64,000 nt of DNA from Chitinophagales bacterium (GTDB lineage: Bacteria > Bacteroidota > Bacteroidia > Chitinophagales > JADIYW01): assembly GCA_023957245.1 (NCBI GenBank), contig JAMLHJ010000009.1, positions 62,001-126,000 on the forward strand, written 5' to 3'. Below the pieces are notes generated by a model. That model saw only the letters and a list, made by a program, of their open reading frames with translations. It searched no databases and was not told where the DNA came from. Position numbers and translations under genes: made by a program. Below are positions 9,224-17,922 of the stretch, one piece after another. Position 1 is the stretch's first letter. Each line of letters opens with the position of its first letter.

Positions 9224-10546
9224 ATGAATATCCCTAACATACAGGGCAATCTATTATACGAATTATACCTATTTGCCACAAATCCAATTGCTTTTCTAAA
9301 TAGTCAATTTGAGAAAAATGGAGATCTATTTCAAGCTGATATTCCACTGAAAAGGATAATTTGCACTCGTGACCCTCAATGGCTAGAACATATTTTTGTC
9401 AAAAACCAAAAAGATTTTACCAAAGATTTCACCATGAGGCATATAGAATTTATTCTAGGCAAAGGATTGCTCACAAATACGGGTGATGAATGGCTCAAAC
9501 AAAGAAAGTTGATTCAAACAGCTTTTTATAAGGGAAGGTTGGAAAGCCTTACTGAAATCATGGAAAATATTATTGACCAACAAATTGAGAAAATTCAGAA
9601 AATCAATAAAGGTGAAAAGATTTTTATAGACAAAGAAATGTTGGAAATGACTGCCACTGTTGCTCTTGAAACAATTTTTGGAGAAAAAATGAGCCCAGAA
9701 CTATTAGAAGTTCAGGAGAAAATGGCAGAGCTACAAAAATATGTAGTCAAACAAATTAAATTTCCTCTCTATTTTACTATCGCTCAATTGACTGGCGAAC
9801 ACAAAAAAGCACAAGAAAAACTGCAACAAATCAATCATTCTTTATCTAAAATCATCACCAAAAGGCAACTCCATCCTGACAATCAATCTTTCAACTTAGT
9901 ATCTCTATTAATTCAGGCAAAAGATGCAGATACAGGGGAAATGATGAGTCATACAAAGTTGATTGACGAACTCAAAACTTTTTATTTTGCTGGACATGAA
10001 ACAACCGCTTTTGGGTTAAGTTGGGCAATGTACGAACTATCTCAACATCCAGAAATTGTTCAAAAAATAAAAGACGAAGCAGCTTCAGTAATTATCAATG
10101 GCAAAATTGGTGTCGAAGGATTAAAAAAACTAACATATACTTCTGCTGTTGTTCATGAAGCACTTAGATTACATTCTCCTGCCTATCTCATTTCAAGAGA
10201 AAGTATTAATAACACTGAAATACAAGGTGTAAAAATCAATAAAGGCGATACTATTGCCGTTTCTTTATTACATTTGCACCGACATCCAGATTTATGGAAA
10301 AATCCTTTGCAGTTTCAACCAGAAAGATTCTTAAACACTGATAATCAAGCTTTACAGTATTGGCATCCATTTGGAATTGGACCTAGAATATGTATTGGTA
10401 AACACTTTGCATTGATGGAAATGACATTAGCAATTGCAAAAATCATCTCTAACATTGACTTCCAACTTTACCCACATCAAAAAATAGAACCAGAAGCCCT
10501 CATCGTTTTAAAACCTAAGAATGGAATCATTTTGGTCAAAAAATAG
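9224..10546 (+). CDS. Cytochrome P450
   Basis: 440 residues, a soluble-looking haem monooxygenase without a clear N-terminal anchor. All P450 signatures are present: the I-helix oxygen-binding motif AGHETTAFG near residue 256, the K-helix ExxR as EALR near 312, the PERF motif (QPERFLNTD), and the haem-binding loop PFGIGPRICIGKHF with the axial Cys near residue 390. The sequence resembles the CYP4/CYP102-like class that often hydroxylates fatty acids or terpenoids, but the substrate is unknown. No ferredoxin or reductase gene lies nearby, so electrons must come from partners encoded elsewhere. It stands alone, divergent from parE. The ATG start gives a full-length protein. Confidence 0.95.
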   Translation: MNIPNIQGNLLYELYLFATNPIAFLNSQFEKNGDLFQADIPLKRIICTRDPQWLEHIFVKNQKDFTKDFTMRHIEFILGKGLLTNTGDEWLKQRKLIQTAFYKGRLESLTEIMENIIDQQIEKIQKINKGEKIFIDKEMLEMTATVALETIFGEKMSPELLEVQEKMAELQKYVVKQIKFPLYFTIAQLTGEHKKAQEKLQQINHSLSKIITKRQLHPDNQSFNLVSLLIQAKDADTGEMMSHTKLIDELKTFYFAGHETTAFGLSWAMYELSQHPEIVQKIKDEAASVIINGKIGVEGLKKLTYTSAVVHEALRLHSPAYLISRESINNTEIQGVKINKGDTIAVSLLHLHRHPDLWKNPLQFQPERFLNTDNQALQYWHPFGIGPRICIGKHFALMEMTLAIAKIISNIDFQLYPHQKIEPEALIVLKPKNGIILVKK

Positions 10547-10682
10547 CACATGTCAGATTTTAAACACAAAATTGTGATAGACACTTTCATCTTTTACTCA
10601 GTAAAAAAAGGAAATGCACTATATTTGAATACAAATTAAAAAAAGGCACAATAAAAAAACATTTGCCAACTTATATAAGGAA

Positions 10683-11441
10683 ATGAAAAAAATAGGATAT
10701 CAGATATTAGCCATTATAGCCATCACCATTGTATTGATTATTTCACTCAATACATTTATGAAATTTATCACCAATCATGACCAAAAACTCCCTTTACCAA
10801 ATGTAATTGGACTTAATCTGGAAGATGCTATTCAATTGCTAGAAAAAAATAAAATGGGATATATTTTGGTAGATTCATTATTTGACCCTAATCTAAAACC
10901 TCATGAAATCATTGACCAAAGTCCTAAAAAAGGTTCTTTTGTCAAACAAAATAGAAAAGTATATCTCACTATCAATTCTATGCAGCCACCTATAATCCAA
11001 CTTCCCAATCTAGTTGATATGTCCAAAAGACAAGCTCAACTTACATTAGAAAGTTTGGGGCTGAAAATGGGTAGAGAAATATATCAGCCTGATATCGCCA
11101 AAGATGCAGTTTTATCTGTAAGAGTAAATGGAAAGACAGCAACAGAAAATATGTCTATCCCCAAAGGTACAGCAGTTGATTTAATACTTGGAGATGGATT
11201 GGGCACTATGGCCACCGAAATCCCTGACTTAATAGGTCTTACGGTCATGGAAGCAATGGCTGTACTTGATGCCGTACAATTAACTGTTGGTCAAATCAAT
11301 GCACAAGAAGGTGTAACTGACCAAATGAGTGCTTATGTATATTTCCAACAACCAGAATATGGAAGTTCTGTAACAGTATCTCCTGGCGACCCAGTCAACC
11401 TATTTGTTACCAATTCTATCCCTAAAAACATTATTAAGTAA
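10683..11441 (+). CDS. Membrane-anchored PASTA-domain protein
   Basis: 252 residues. One N-terminal transmembrane helix (about 7-28) is followed by three PASTA domains outside the cytoplasm: about 38-98 (LPNVIGLNLEDAIQLLEKN), 101-170 (LPNLVDMSKRQAQLTLESLG) and 178-247 (IPDLIGLTVMEAMAVLDAV). PASTA domains bind peptidoglycan or beta-lactam-like groups in Ser/Thr kinases and PBPs. Here there is no kinase or transpeptidase domain, only the anchored repeats, as is usual for Bacteroidota. The stop codon overlaps the ATG of the next gene by one base (taATG at 11439-11443), so the two genes are translationally coupled. The role is probably in the cell envelope; a precise function is not known. Confidence 0.88.
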   Translation: MKKIGYQILAIIAITIVLIISLNTFMKFITNHDQKLPLPNVIGLNLEDAIQLLEKNKMGYILVDSLFDPNLKPHEIIDQSPKKGSFVKQNRKVYLTINSMQPPIIQLPNLVDMSKRQAQLTLESLGLKMGREIYQPDIAKDAVLSVRVNGKTATENMSIPKGTAVDLILGDGLGTMATEIPDLIGLTVMEAMAVLDAVQLTVGQINAQEGVTDQMSAYVYFQQPEYGSSVTVSPGDPVNLFVTNSIPKNIIK

Positions 11442-13321
11442 TGAGAAAATATTGGATTTTAATACTTGTTTTGACCTTCAACTTGTTGAATTCACAAGCA
11501 CAGGAAAAATTGACTTCACTATCAAGTAATCCATTATTATTCTCAAATTTTTCTGTTCAAAAAAAATCGAGCATAGACAATCTGACTTTACCTTTTGCTG
11601 ATGATTTTTATCAAAATGGATATTATCCTAATGTTTCAAAATGGATAGACAGCAAAGTATTTATCAATAACACCTACCCTATCCTTCCTCCTACAATCGG
11701 CGTAGCTACTTTTGATGGACTCAATGCCCAAGGATTGCCTTATAGTGATTTCAATAATGACTGGGGACTAGCTGATGAACTTACTAGTCAACCTATCAAC
11801 ATATCTGGCTTGAACGAGACAGATAATGTATATCTCAGTTTTTATTGGCAAGCTGGAGGGCGAGGAGAAATACCCGAAAAAGGAAGAGATTATTTGAATG
11901 TAGAGTTTTTAGATAAAAATTCAAATTGGGTAACAGTGATGAAAATCAACCCAACAGATAGCGTAACAGATTTCAAACAAGAATTCATCAAAATATCTAA
12001 CAATTACTTTCACAATGCTTTCCAGTTGAGATTTTCAGCTTATGGCAATTTAGCAGGAAATACAGACCATTGGCATATTGACTATGTATTATTAGATAGA
12101 AATAGAAATCCTCAATTTGAATCTTCTGTAGCTGACGTAGCCTATATTGGAGGTAATGGCAGTTATTTTAAGTCATATTACCAGTTGCCATTTAAGCATT
12201 TCAGCAATGATTTATTAAAAGACACATTGAAAATTGCCATCAAAAATAATTTCCAAAACACAATAGATATAGTAGATAATTATACTGTCACTCTTTTGAA
12301 TAATGGACAAGTATTAAGAGCTTATAATGGCCCTTCTATTGATATTGAAAGCAAAAAGATAAAAGAATATCAATATCCTGGTTTAGATTTAAGCACATTA
12401 GAACCGACAAGTGACACTACAGAAATTGAAGTAAAATATTTCTTCCAAAGTTCTGCTGAAAACAATAGCCCTGAATTTGTCAGAGCCAATAATCAAGTCA
12501 TTGATAAGATAATATTTGGAAATACATTTGCTTATGATGATGGCTCAGCAGAAAGAGCCTATCGACTTGAAAATTATGACTTTGGTAAAATCGCAGTTAA
12601 ATATCACGCAAATGTCCCTGACACTTTAAGAGCGATACGCATACATTTTCCGCATTTTCCCAACTATACTTCTTCTTCAGCATCGCCATTTTTTAATATA
12701 GCTATATACAAATCTTTAGATACCATACAGGGCGAAAATGACCAAGTATTATACAAAGAATTATTGGTCAGCAAGGAAGATTTCCATATTCCACAAGACG
12801 AAATAATGAATGGATTTTCATATTACACATTCAAACCAGAACTTAATGATGGAAAAGATTTTTTGGTAGTTGATGGTGATTTTTACATTGCTATTGAACA
12901 TGAGAAATTCAATGATGTGGATTTAGGTTTTGACATGAACCAAAATAACTCCAGTAATATGTGGTACAATGCAGGTTATGGTTGGTATCGCAGTCAATAC
13001 CCTGGCTCAATCATGATGAATGCTATAATGGGCAAACCATTAAGTGGAAAATTCACTTCTCTTTTTCAACATCAAACAATATCGCCTCAGATACTCATCT
13101 ATCCCAATCCTACAAAAGAAATGATTATAATCCAAGGTGATATATCTACTACATTCAACTATTCCATTTTTAATATTGCAGGTATTCATTGCCAATCTGG
13201 TCAATCATTTTCAAACTCAGCTATTAACGTGGCAGATTTAAAAAGTGGGATGTATATCCTTCAAATTCAAGAAGCAGGAGTGAAAAATCGAATATCACAA
13301 GCAAAATTTATAAAAGAATAG
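11441..13321 (+). CDS. T9SS type A sorted secreted protein
   Basis: 626 residues. A signal peptide (about residues 1-20, ending NSQAQ) and a C-terminal type A sorting domain (about 552-626, starting IYPNPTKEMIIIQ and ending in a basic tail) mark it as cargo of the type IX secretion system, exported across the outer membrane and processed there. The centre is beta-rich, with segments such as VYLSFYWQAGGRGEIPEKGRD and FYIAIEHEKFNDVDLGFDMN. No catalytic domain is recognisable. It starts one base inside the PASTA gene stop and its own stop directly abuts the DCC gene, so PASTA, this gene and DCC form a tight operon. The link with the PASTA protein suggests an envelope-associated role, but this is inference. 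Confidence 0.85.
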   Translation: MRKYWILILVLTFNLLNSQAQEKLTSLSSNPLLFSNFSVQKKSSIDNLTLPFADDFYQNGYYPNVSKWIDSKVFINNTYPILPPTIGVATFDGLNAQGLPYSDFNNDWGLADELTSQPINISGLNETDNVYLSFYWQAGGRGEIPEKGRDYLNVEFLDKNSNWVTVMKINPTDSVTDFKQEFIKISNNYFHNAFQLRFSAYGNLAGNTDHWHIDYVLLDRNRNPQFESSVADVAYIGGNGSYFKSYYQLPFKHFSNDLLKDTLKIAIKNNFQNTIDIVDNYTVTLLNNGQVLRAYNGPSIDIESKKIKEYQYPGLDLSTLEPTSDTTEIEVKYFFQSSAENNSPEFVRANNQVIDKIIFGNTFAYDDGSAERAYRLENYDFGKIAVKYHANVPDTLRAIRIHFPHFPNYTSSSASPFFNIAIYKSLDTIQGENDQVLYKELLVSKEDFHIPQDEIMNGFSYYTFKPELNDGKDFLVVDGDFYIAIEHEKFNDVDLGFDMNQNNSSNMWYNAGYGWYRSQYPGSIMMNAIMGKPLSGKFTSLFQHQTISPQILIYPNPTKEMIIIQGDISTTFNYSIFNIAGIHCQSGQSFSNSAINVADLKSGMYILQIQEAGVKNRISQAKFIKE

Positions 13322-13723
13322 ATGACTCCAGAACATCTTATTTTCTTTGATGGTGTCTGCAATTTTTGCAACAGTTCAGTATTGTGGATTATCAAAAGAG
13401 ATAGGAAGAAAATATTTTATTTTGCTAGTTTACAATCAAAATATGCCCAAGAAATATTGAGTCAATTTAAAGTCAATACCCAAGAAATCGATTCAATTAT
13501 TTATATCAAAAGAAATAAAGTATTTATCAAATCTACAGCTGCATTAGAAATTGCCAAAGATTTAAAAAATAGCTGGTCTTGCCTTTATATTTTGAAGATT
13601 ATCCCTCAATTTTTGCGTGACATGGTTTATGATCTATTTGCTAAGCAGAGGTATCGCCTATTTGGTAAAAAATCTGAATGTATGATTCCAGATCCAGAGT
13701 TAAAAGAGAGATTTTTATCTTAA
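13322..13723 (+). CDS. DCC-family thiol-disulfide oxidoreductase-like protein (DUF393)
   Basis: 133 residues. The N terminus LIFFDGVCNFCNSSVLWII contains the DxxCxxC motif that names the DCC family (Asp, Cys, Cys), followed by the typical FASLQSKYAQEIL segment and a C-terminal part with the hydrophobic IPQFLRDMVYDLFAKQRYRLFGK. Family members have a thioredoxin-like fold and are presumed redox proteins; a defined substrate is not known. The ATG immediately follows the TAG of the T9SS protein, so it is the last gene of the PASTA operon. A hairpin lies 12 bases after its stop. Confidence 0.9.
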   Translation: MTPEHLIFFDGVCNFCNSSVLWIIKRDRKKIFYFASLQSKYAQEILSQFKVNTQEIDSIIYIKRNKVFIKSTAALEIAKDLKNSWSCLYILKIIPQFLRDMVYDLFAKQRYRLFGKKSECMIPDPELKERFLS

Positions 13724-13735
13724 TTTATTATAACA

Positions 13736-13767
13736 AAAGGAATTTATTTAAGAATAAAGATTCCTTT
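13736..13767 (+). terminator. Probable terminator of the PASTA-DCC operon
   Basis: An 8-bp stem, AAAGGAAT (13736-13743) with ATTCCTTT (13760-13767), has a 16-base loop and is followed by GTT; the stem can be extended with a one-base bulge. It sits between the DCC stop and the pth promoter box. The weak U-tract makes it only probable. Confidence 0.45.
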
Positions 13768-13780
13768 GTTGCAACTTACT

Positions 13781-13788
13781 TATCTTTG
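13781..13788 (+). promoter_or_regulatory. -7 box TATCTTTG just upstream of pth
   Basis: TATCTTTG is a perfect TAnnTTTG box only 7 bases before the pth ATG (13796). Transcription would start close to or at the start codon, giving a leaderless or nearly leaderless mRNA. A good TTG at the -33 distance is not visible. Confidence 0.5.
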
Positions 13789-13795
13789 TGCCCTT

Positions 13796-14359
13796 ATGAA
13801 ATACCTGATTGTCGGACTCGGTAATATTGGAAAAGAGTATGAAGATACTCGACATAATATTGGATTTAATATTTTGATTCAATGGGCTAAAGAAGCAGGC
13901 TTTTTATTTGAAATCAAAAGATATGCAGCTGTTGCTCATGTTTCATTCAAAGGACGACAATTATATTTTATCATGCCTACTACATACATGAATTTGAGTG
14001 GTAGAGCAGTTAAATATTGGATGAATGAATTAAATATTCCAATAGAAAATATTATAGTTCTCGTGGATGATTTAGCATTAGATTTTGGCACATTGAGATT
14101 GAGAGGAAAAGGAAGTGATGCAGGACACAATGGATTGAAAAATATTGATGCAGAATTGCAATCCAACCAATATGCAAGATTAAGGTTCGGAATAGGAAGA
14201 GATTTTGCAAAGGGAAGGCAAGTAGATTTTGTTTTAGGGAAATGGCCAAAAATTCAAATGGAGCAATTGCCTGAACGCATCAGTACTGCAATAGAAATAT
14301 GCCAATCTTTCTGTACTGCAGGATTAGCAAATACCATGTCAAACTACAATAATAAATAA
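13796..14359 (+). CDS. pth: Peptidyl-tRNA hydrolase
   Basis: 187 residues from the ATG at 13796. An in-frame TTG ten codons earlier (13766) lies upstream of the promoter box and would add a non-conserved extension, so I reject it. The enzyme releases peptides from peptidyl-tRNAs that drop off the ribosome. Visible family motifs are IVGLGNIGKEYEDTRHNIGF (catalytic His in RHNIGF), MPTTYMNLSG, the metal/proton-relay Asp in VDDLALDFG, GSDAGHNGLKNI, and RLRFGIGRD. Length and motif order match bacterial Pth. Three bases separate its stop from the FAH-family gene. Confidence 0.96.
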   Translation: MKYLIVGLGNIGKEYEDTRHNIGFNILIQWAKEAGFLFEIKRYAAVAHVSFKGRQLYFIMPTTYMNLSGRAVKYWMNELNIPIENIIVLVDDLALDFGTLRLRGKGSDAGHNGLKNIDAELQSNQYARLRFGIGRDFAKGRQVDFVLGKWPKIQMEQLPERISTAIEICQSFCTAGLANTMSNYNNK

Positions 14360-14362
14360 TCG

Positions 14363-14977
14363 ATGAAAATAATTTGTGTAGGTAGAAATTATGTTGAACA
14401 CGCTAAAGAACTTCAGAACGAAATTCCAACAGAACCTGTTATTTTCATGAAAGCACCTACTACCCTATTAAAATCTGAAGAAGCACTATATTACCCAGAA
14501 TTCACCAAAGATTTACATTACGAAGGAGAGTTAGTTGTAAAAATTGCTAAAAATGGGAAAAAGATTCAGGAAAAATTTGCACATAAATATTATTCCGAAT
14601 TGAGTCTTGGTTTTGACTTCACAGCAAGAGATTTACAAAATCAATTGAAGAGCAAAGGACTTCCTTGGGAATTGTCTAAATCATTTGATGGAGCAGCTTC
14701 AGTCGGCACATTTTTACCAAAAGAAAATATAATTGATGAGAACGGTCATTATAATTTCAAAATTTACAAAAATAATACACAAGTACAAGAAGGAAATACC
14801 GCAATGATGTTGTTTTCCATTGACAAAATCATTAGCTTCATATCCCAATTTATTACCCTTCAACAAGGAGATTTAATTTATACAGGAACACCTGCAGGAG
14901 TTGGAGCTTTAAAGGTGGGAGATGAATTAATTGGGAAAATAAATGAGCAAATTGTTATAAAAACAGTTATTAAATAA
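14363..14977 (+). CDS. Fumarylacetoacetate hydrolase (FAH) family protein
   Basis: 204 residues, consisting only of the FAH catalytic fold. Metal ligands are E54 and E56 in HYEGELVVKI and D85 in LGFDFTARDLQ. The GDLIYTGTPAGVGALKVGD loop near the C terminus is also diagnostic. Members act on 2-oxo acids (acylpyruvate hydrolysis, oxaloacetate decarboxylation or tautomerisation), and short forms like this one resemble FAHD1-type acylpyruvases. The actual substrate is not clear from the sequence. It follows pth by 3 bases and precedes metK by 33, suggesting a pth-FAH-metK transcription unit. Confidence 0.88.
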   Translation: MKIICVGRNYVEHAKELQNEIPTEPVIFMKAPTTLLKSEEALYYPEFTKDLHYEGELVVKIAKNGKKIQEKFAHKYYSELSLGFDFTARDLQNQLKSKGLPWELSKSFDGAASVGTFLPKENIIDENGHYNFKIYKNNTQVQEGNTAMMLFSIDKIISFISQFITLQQGDLIYTGTPAGVGALKVGDELIGKINEQIVIKTVIK

Positions 14978-15010
14978 AACACAATTTTTAAACTATTCAG
15001 TCAATAAAAA

Positions 15011-16336
15011 ATGTCATATTACTTTACATCAGAATCTGTTTCAGAAGGACATCCAGATAAAGTTGCAGACCAAATTTCAGATTCAATTCTTGATGCTATG
15101 TTAGCTCAAGACCCCAATTCTAGAGTAGCTTGCGAAACGTTAGTTACTACTGGACTTGTTACACTAGCAGGTGAAATCACTACCAATGCTTATGTTGATG
15201 TTCAAGATATCACTAGAAAAGCAATCCAAAACATAGGATACACTAAAGATGAATATATGTTTTCATCTAACTCTTGTGCAATTATTTCAGCATTACATAG
15301 TCAATCTCCAGATATTGCTCAAGGCGTAAATGAAGGAGATAATAAAGAGCAAGGTGCTGGCGACCAAGGTATGATGTTCGGTTATGCTACTAATGAATCT
15401 GACAATTTCATGCCATTAACATTGGAAATCTCCCACTTATTGGTAGAAGAATTGGCAAGAATCAGAAAAGAGGGTAAGGTGATGAAATATCTTCGTCCCG
15501 ATGCCAAATCTCAAGTCACTATTGAATATGATGAAAAACATCGTCCTATAAAGATTGATACTATTGTTGTATCTACCCAACATGATGATTATATTCAACC
15601 ATCTCAAGGTCGCTGCAAAGCTGAAGTAGAGTCAAAAATGCAAGAAGATATAAAGAACGATATCTTAAAATATCTGATTCCTGCCGTCAAAAAAAGACTT
15701 CCAAAGAGAATTCATAAGCTTTTCAATGAAGGAATAAAATACTATATCAACCCAACTGGTGTATTTATCATTGGAGGTCCTCACGGAGACTCTGGACTTA
15801 CTGGAAGAAAAATCATAGTGGACACTTATGGAGGAAGAGGAGCACACGGTGGAGGAGCATTTTCTGGGAAAGACCCTAGTAAGGTAGATAGATCTGCTGC
15901 TTATGCTGCTAGACACTTAGCCAAAAATCTTGTTGCAGCAGGTATTGCAGAACAGGCTTTGGTTCAATTATCTTATGCTATTGGTATTGCAGAGCCTATC
16001 TCTATCAATGTCAATACATTCAGAACAGCCAAAATCAAAAAAACGGATGGACAAATTTCTGATAAGATTATAGAAATCTTTAAAGATGATTTTAAACCTA
16101 AATCTATCATCGAAAGATTGAAATTAAAAAATCCTATCTATACCGAAACTGCTGCTTATGGACACATGGGTCGTCAACCTTACGAGAAAGAAGTTGATGT
16201 AGCTTATGTGACTATTGAGGAAAAAGAAGGTCATAAAATCGAAACAAGAAACTATCAAAAAAAGAAAGTTGAATTTTTCACTTGGGAGAAATTAGACTAT
16301 GTAGATAAGATTAAAAAAGCATTTGATATTGCTTAA
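15011..16336 (+). CDS. metK: S-adenosylmethionine synthetase
   Basis: 441 residues. The enzyme makes S-adenosylmethionine from methionine and ATP. Motifs include [17 protein letters not shown] at the N terminus (catalytic His), [12 protein letters not shown], and the P-loop-like [21 protein letters not shown] and [19 protein letters not shown] segments, with GYGxxGR-like ending [14 protein letters not shown]. It is longer than the E. coli enzyme (384), partly from the segment around residues 215-245. The product probably feeds, among others, the methyltransferase at 31964. A strong hairpin follows 34 bases after the stop. Confidence 0.97.
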   Translation: MSYYFTSESVSEGHPDKVADQISDSILDAMLAQDPNSRVACETLVTTGLVTLAGEITTNAYVDVQDITRKAIQNIGYTKDEYMFSSNSCAIISALHSQSPDIAQGVNEGDNKEQGAGDQGMMFGYATNESDNFMPLTLEISHLLVEELARIRKEGKVMKYLRPDAKSQVTIEYDEKHRPIKIDTIVVSTQHDDYIQPSQGRCKAEVESKMQEDIKNDILKYLIPAVKKRLPKRIHKLFNEGIKYYINPTGVFIIGGPHGDSGLTGRKIIVDTYGGRGAHGGGAFSGKDPSKVDRSAAYAARHLAKNLVAAGIAEQALVQLSYAIGIAEPISINVNTFRTAKIKKTDGQISDKIIEIFKDDFKPKSIIERLKLKNPIYTETAAYGHMGRQPYEKEVDVAYVTIEEKEGHKIETRNYQKKKVEFFTWEKLDYVDKIKKAFDIA

Positions 16337-16369
16337 AACATAATCGTTTACAACAATTCACTATAAAAT

Positions 16370-16396
16370 GAGCTTTTCAACTGAGAAGCTCTTTTT
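16370..16396 (+). terminator. Intrinsic terminator after metK
   Basis: The 9-bp stem GAGCTTTTC (16370-16378) with GAGAAGCTC (16383-16391), with one G-T pair, closes a 4-base loop and is followed directly by TTTTT. Confidence 0.85.
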
Positions 16397-16446
16397 ATTT
16401 TTCATCAAATATATAGTGGAAGCTTGCAACCTAATTCAACCAATAT

Positions 16447-16505
16447 CGTCACCCGAACTCAATCCAAGGTCTATATCTTAGATTCTGAAACAAGTTCAGA
16501 ATAAC
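16447..16505. repeat. Dispersed imperfect inverted repeat
   Basis: CGTCACCCGAACTC (from 16447) and TTCTGAAACAAGTTCAGAATAAC (to 16505) form an imperfect inverted pair around a CTATATCTTAGA centre. It looks like a worn copy of a common intergenic element of the type TCACCCTGAACTTGTTTCAGG. It lies between the terminators of metK and der. Confidence 0.5.
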
Positions 16506-16524
16506 AGTTTGTGATACAAATTAA

Positions 16525-16550
16525 TAAGGGCGAATTACAATTCGCCCTTA
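16525..16550 (-). terminator. Terminator of the era-der direction
   Basis: A perfect 12-bp inverted repeat, TAAGGGCGAATT (16525-16536) with AATTCGCCCTTA (16539-16550), lies 21 bases beyond the der stop codon. It has almost no loop, so the innermost pairs must open. On the minus strand it is followed by TTAA rather than a long T-run. Confidence 0.7.
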
Positions 16551-16571
16551 AAATCTAAATAAATTATTTAA

Positions 16572-17885
16572 CTACTTCTTCCTCATAAAGATATTGATAG
16601 GAACACCTGTAAAGTCAAAATGCTCTCTTAGACGGTTTTCCAAATAACTTTTATATGCCTGCTTAACATAATCAGGATGATTACAGAAGAATGCAAAAGA
16701 TGGTACTTTAGTAGGTAACTGTGTAACAAATTTAATTCTGATATACTCTCCTCTATATGTTGGTGGTGGATATTTTTCAATCTCTTCCAACATTACTTCA
16801 TTTAATTTAGAAGTAGAGATTTTGCGTTGTGTATTATCATAAACTTTCAAGATTTCATCTATTGCTTTATGTATTCTTTGTTTTTCAACAGCAGAAATAA
16901 ATATGATAGGAACATCTCTGAAAGGAGCAATTTTCTCACGAATAGCTTTTTCATATTGTTTCATGGTATTAGTGTCCTTTTCTACTATATCCCATTTATT
17001 TACCAATATTACAACACCCTTTTTCTTCAATTGAATCTGTCTAAAAATTGACATATCCTGAGCTTCAATACCTAAAGTTCCGTCAATAACTAATAGACAT
17101 ACATCTGCTTCATCAATTGCCTTTATCGCACGAATAACAGAATAAAACTCTAAATTCTCATTGACTTTATTTTTCTTTCGAATACCAGCAGTATCTATCA
17201 ACAAAAATTCTTTCCCATATAGATTATAATAAGTATGGATAGAATCTCTAGTAGTCCCAGCAATATCTGTTACAATATTTCTATGCTGTCCTGTCAATGT
17301 ATTCAGCAAAGTAGATTTACCAACATTCGGCTGACCGACAATTGCAATTTTAGGTAAATCTGCATTTTTATCTTCAAACTCCGCTTCTTCCTCACTGATA
17401 CATACAGTAATTTCATCCATCAATTCGCCAGTACCCCCACCACTTATTGAAGAAATAAAAGTTACATTTTCAAAACCAAGCCCATAAAACTCCTGACCTT
17501 GATACAACCTTTGTGAATTATCTACTTTATTGACTGCTAACAAGATAGGCTTTTTTGACCTTCTCAATTCTTTAGCCATTGCATCATCCAAATCAGTAAT
17601 ACCAGTAGTCACATCTACAACAAAAACCACTAGTGACGCTTCATTCAATGCCAATCTTACTTGCTCTCTTATTTCAGACTCAAAAATATCAGCTGTATTG
17701 GGAACAAATCCTCCTGTATCAACAACGTTAAACACCTTGCCATTCCATTCAGAAATACCATATTGTCTATCACGAGTCACTCCACTAACATCATCAGTAA
17801 TCGCTTTCCTATACCCTACCATTCGATTAAAAAGCGTTGATTTACCGACGTTTGGCCTTCCTACTATTGCTACTGTAAAACTCAT
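16572..17885 (-). CDS. der: Ribosome-assembly GTPase Der (EngA)
   Basis: 437 residues with two tandem G domains and a C-terminal KH-like domain, the unique Der architecture. The first P-loop is GRPNVGKS (8-15) with DTGG and NKVD. The second is GQPNVGKS (near 181) with DTAG and NKWD. The C-terminal part contains YPPPTYRGEYIRIKFVTQ and ends with PINIFMRKK. Der is needed for late 50S ribosome assembly. It lies 37 bases downstream of era on the same strand, with a TAnnTTTG box in between, so it can probably be transcribed alone as well as with era. Confidence 0.97.
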   Translation of the reverse strand: MSFTVAIVGRPNVGKSTLFNRMVGYRKAITDDVSGVTRDRQYGISEWNGKVFNVVDTGGFVPNTADIFESEIREQVRLALNEASLVVFVVDVTTGITDLDDAMAKELRRSKKPILLAVNKVDNSQRLYQGQEFYGLGFENVTFISSISGGGTGELMDEITVCISEEEAEFEDKNADLPKIAIVGQPNVGKSTLLNTLTGQHRNIVTDIAGTTRDSIHTYYNLYGKEFLLIDTAGIRKKNKVNENLEFYSVIRAIKAIDEADVCLLVIDGTLGIEAQDMSIFRQIQLKKKGVVILVNKWDIVEKDTNTMKQYEKAIREKIAPFRDVPIIFISAVEKQRIHKAIDEILKVYDNTQRKISTSKLNEVMLEEIEKYPPPTYRGEYIRIKFVTQLPTKVPSFAFFCNHPDYVKQAYKSYLENRLREHFDFTGVPINIFMRKK

Positions 17886-17905
17886 AAATTATAAAAAGTA
17901 AAATG

Positions 17906-17913
17906 CAAAGATA
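17906..17913 (-). promoter_or_regulatory. -7 box upstream of der
   Basis: The minus-strand sequence reads TATCTTTG followed by C, a perfect TAnnTTTG box in the era-der gap, 20 bases before the der ATG. No TTG sits at the best -33 spacing, so it is a candidate internal promoter. Confidence 0.4.
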
Positions 17914-17922
17914 AGTCTATAA

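Noticed and set aside
13766-13795. TTG start for pth ten codons upstream
   Set aside because: It would place the start codon upstream of the TATCTTTG promoter box, and the added residues are not part of the Pth family.
14978-15010. A SAM riboswitch upstream of metK
   Set aside because: Only 33 bases separate metK from the preceding gene, too short for any known SAM-binding RNA, and no fold is seen.
17530-17901. A 123-codon plus-strand frame opposite der
   Set aside because: It lies wholly antisense to the conserved first G domain of der and shows no promoter or family of its own.
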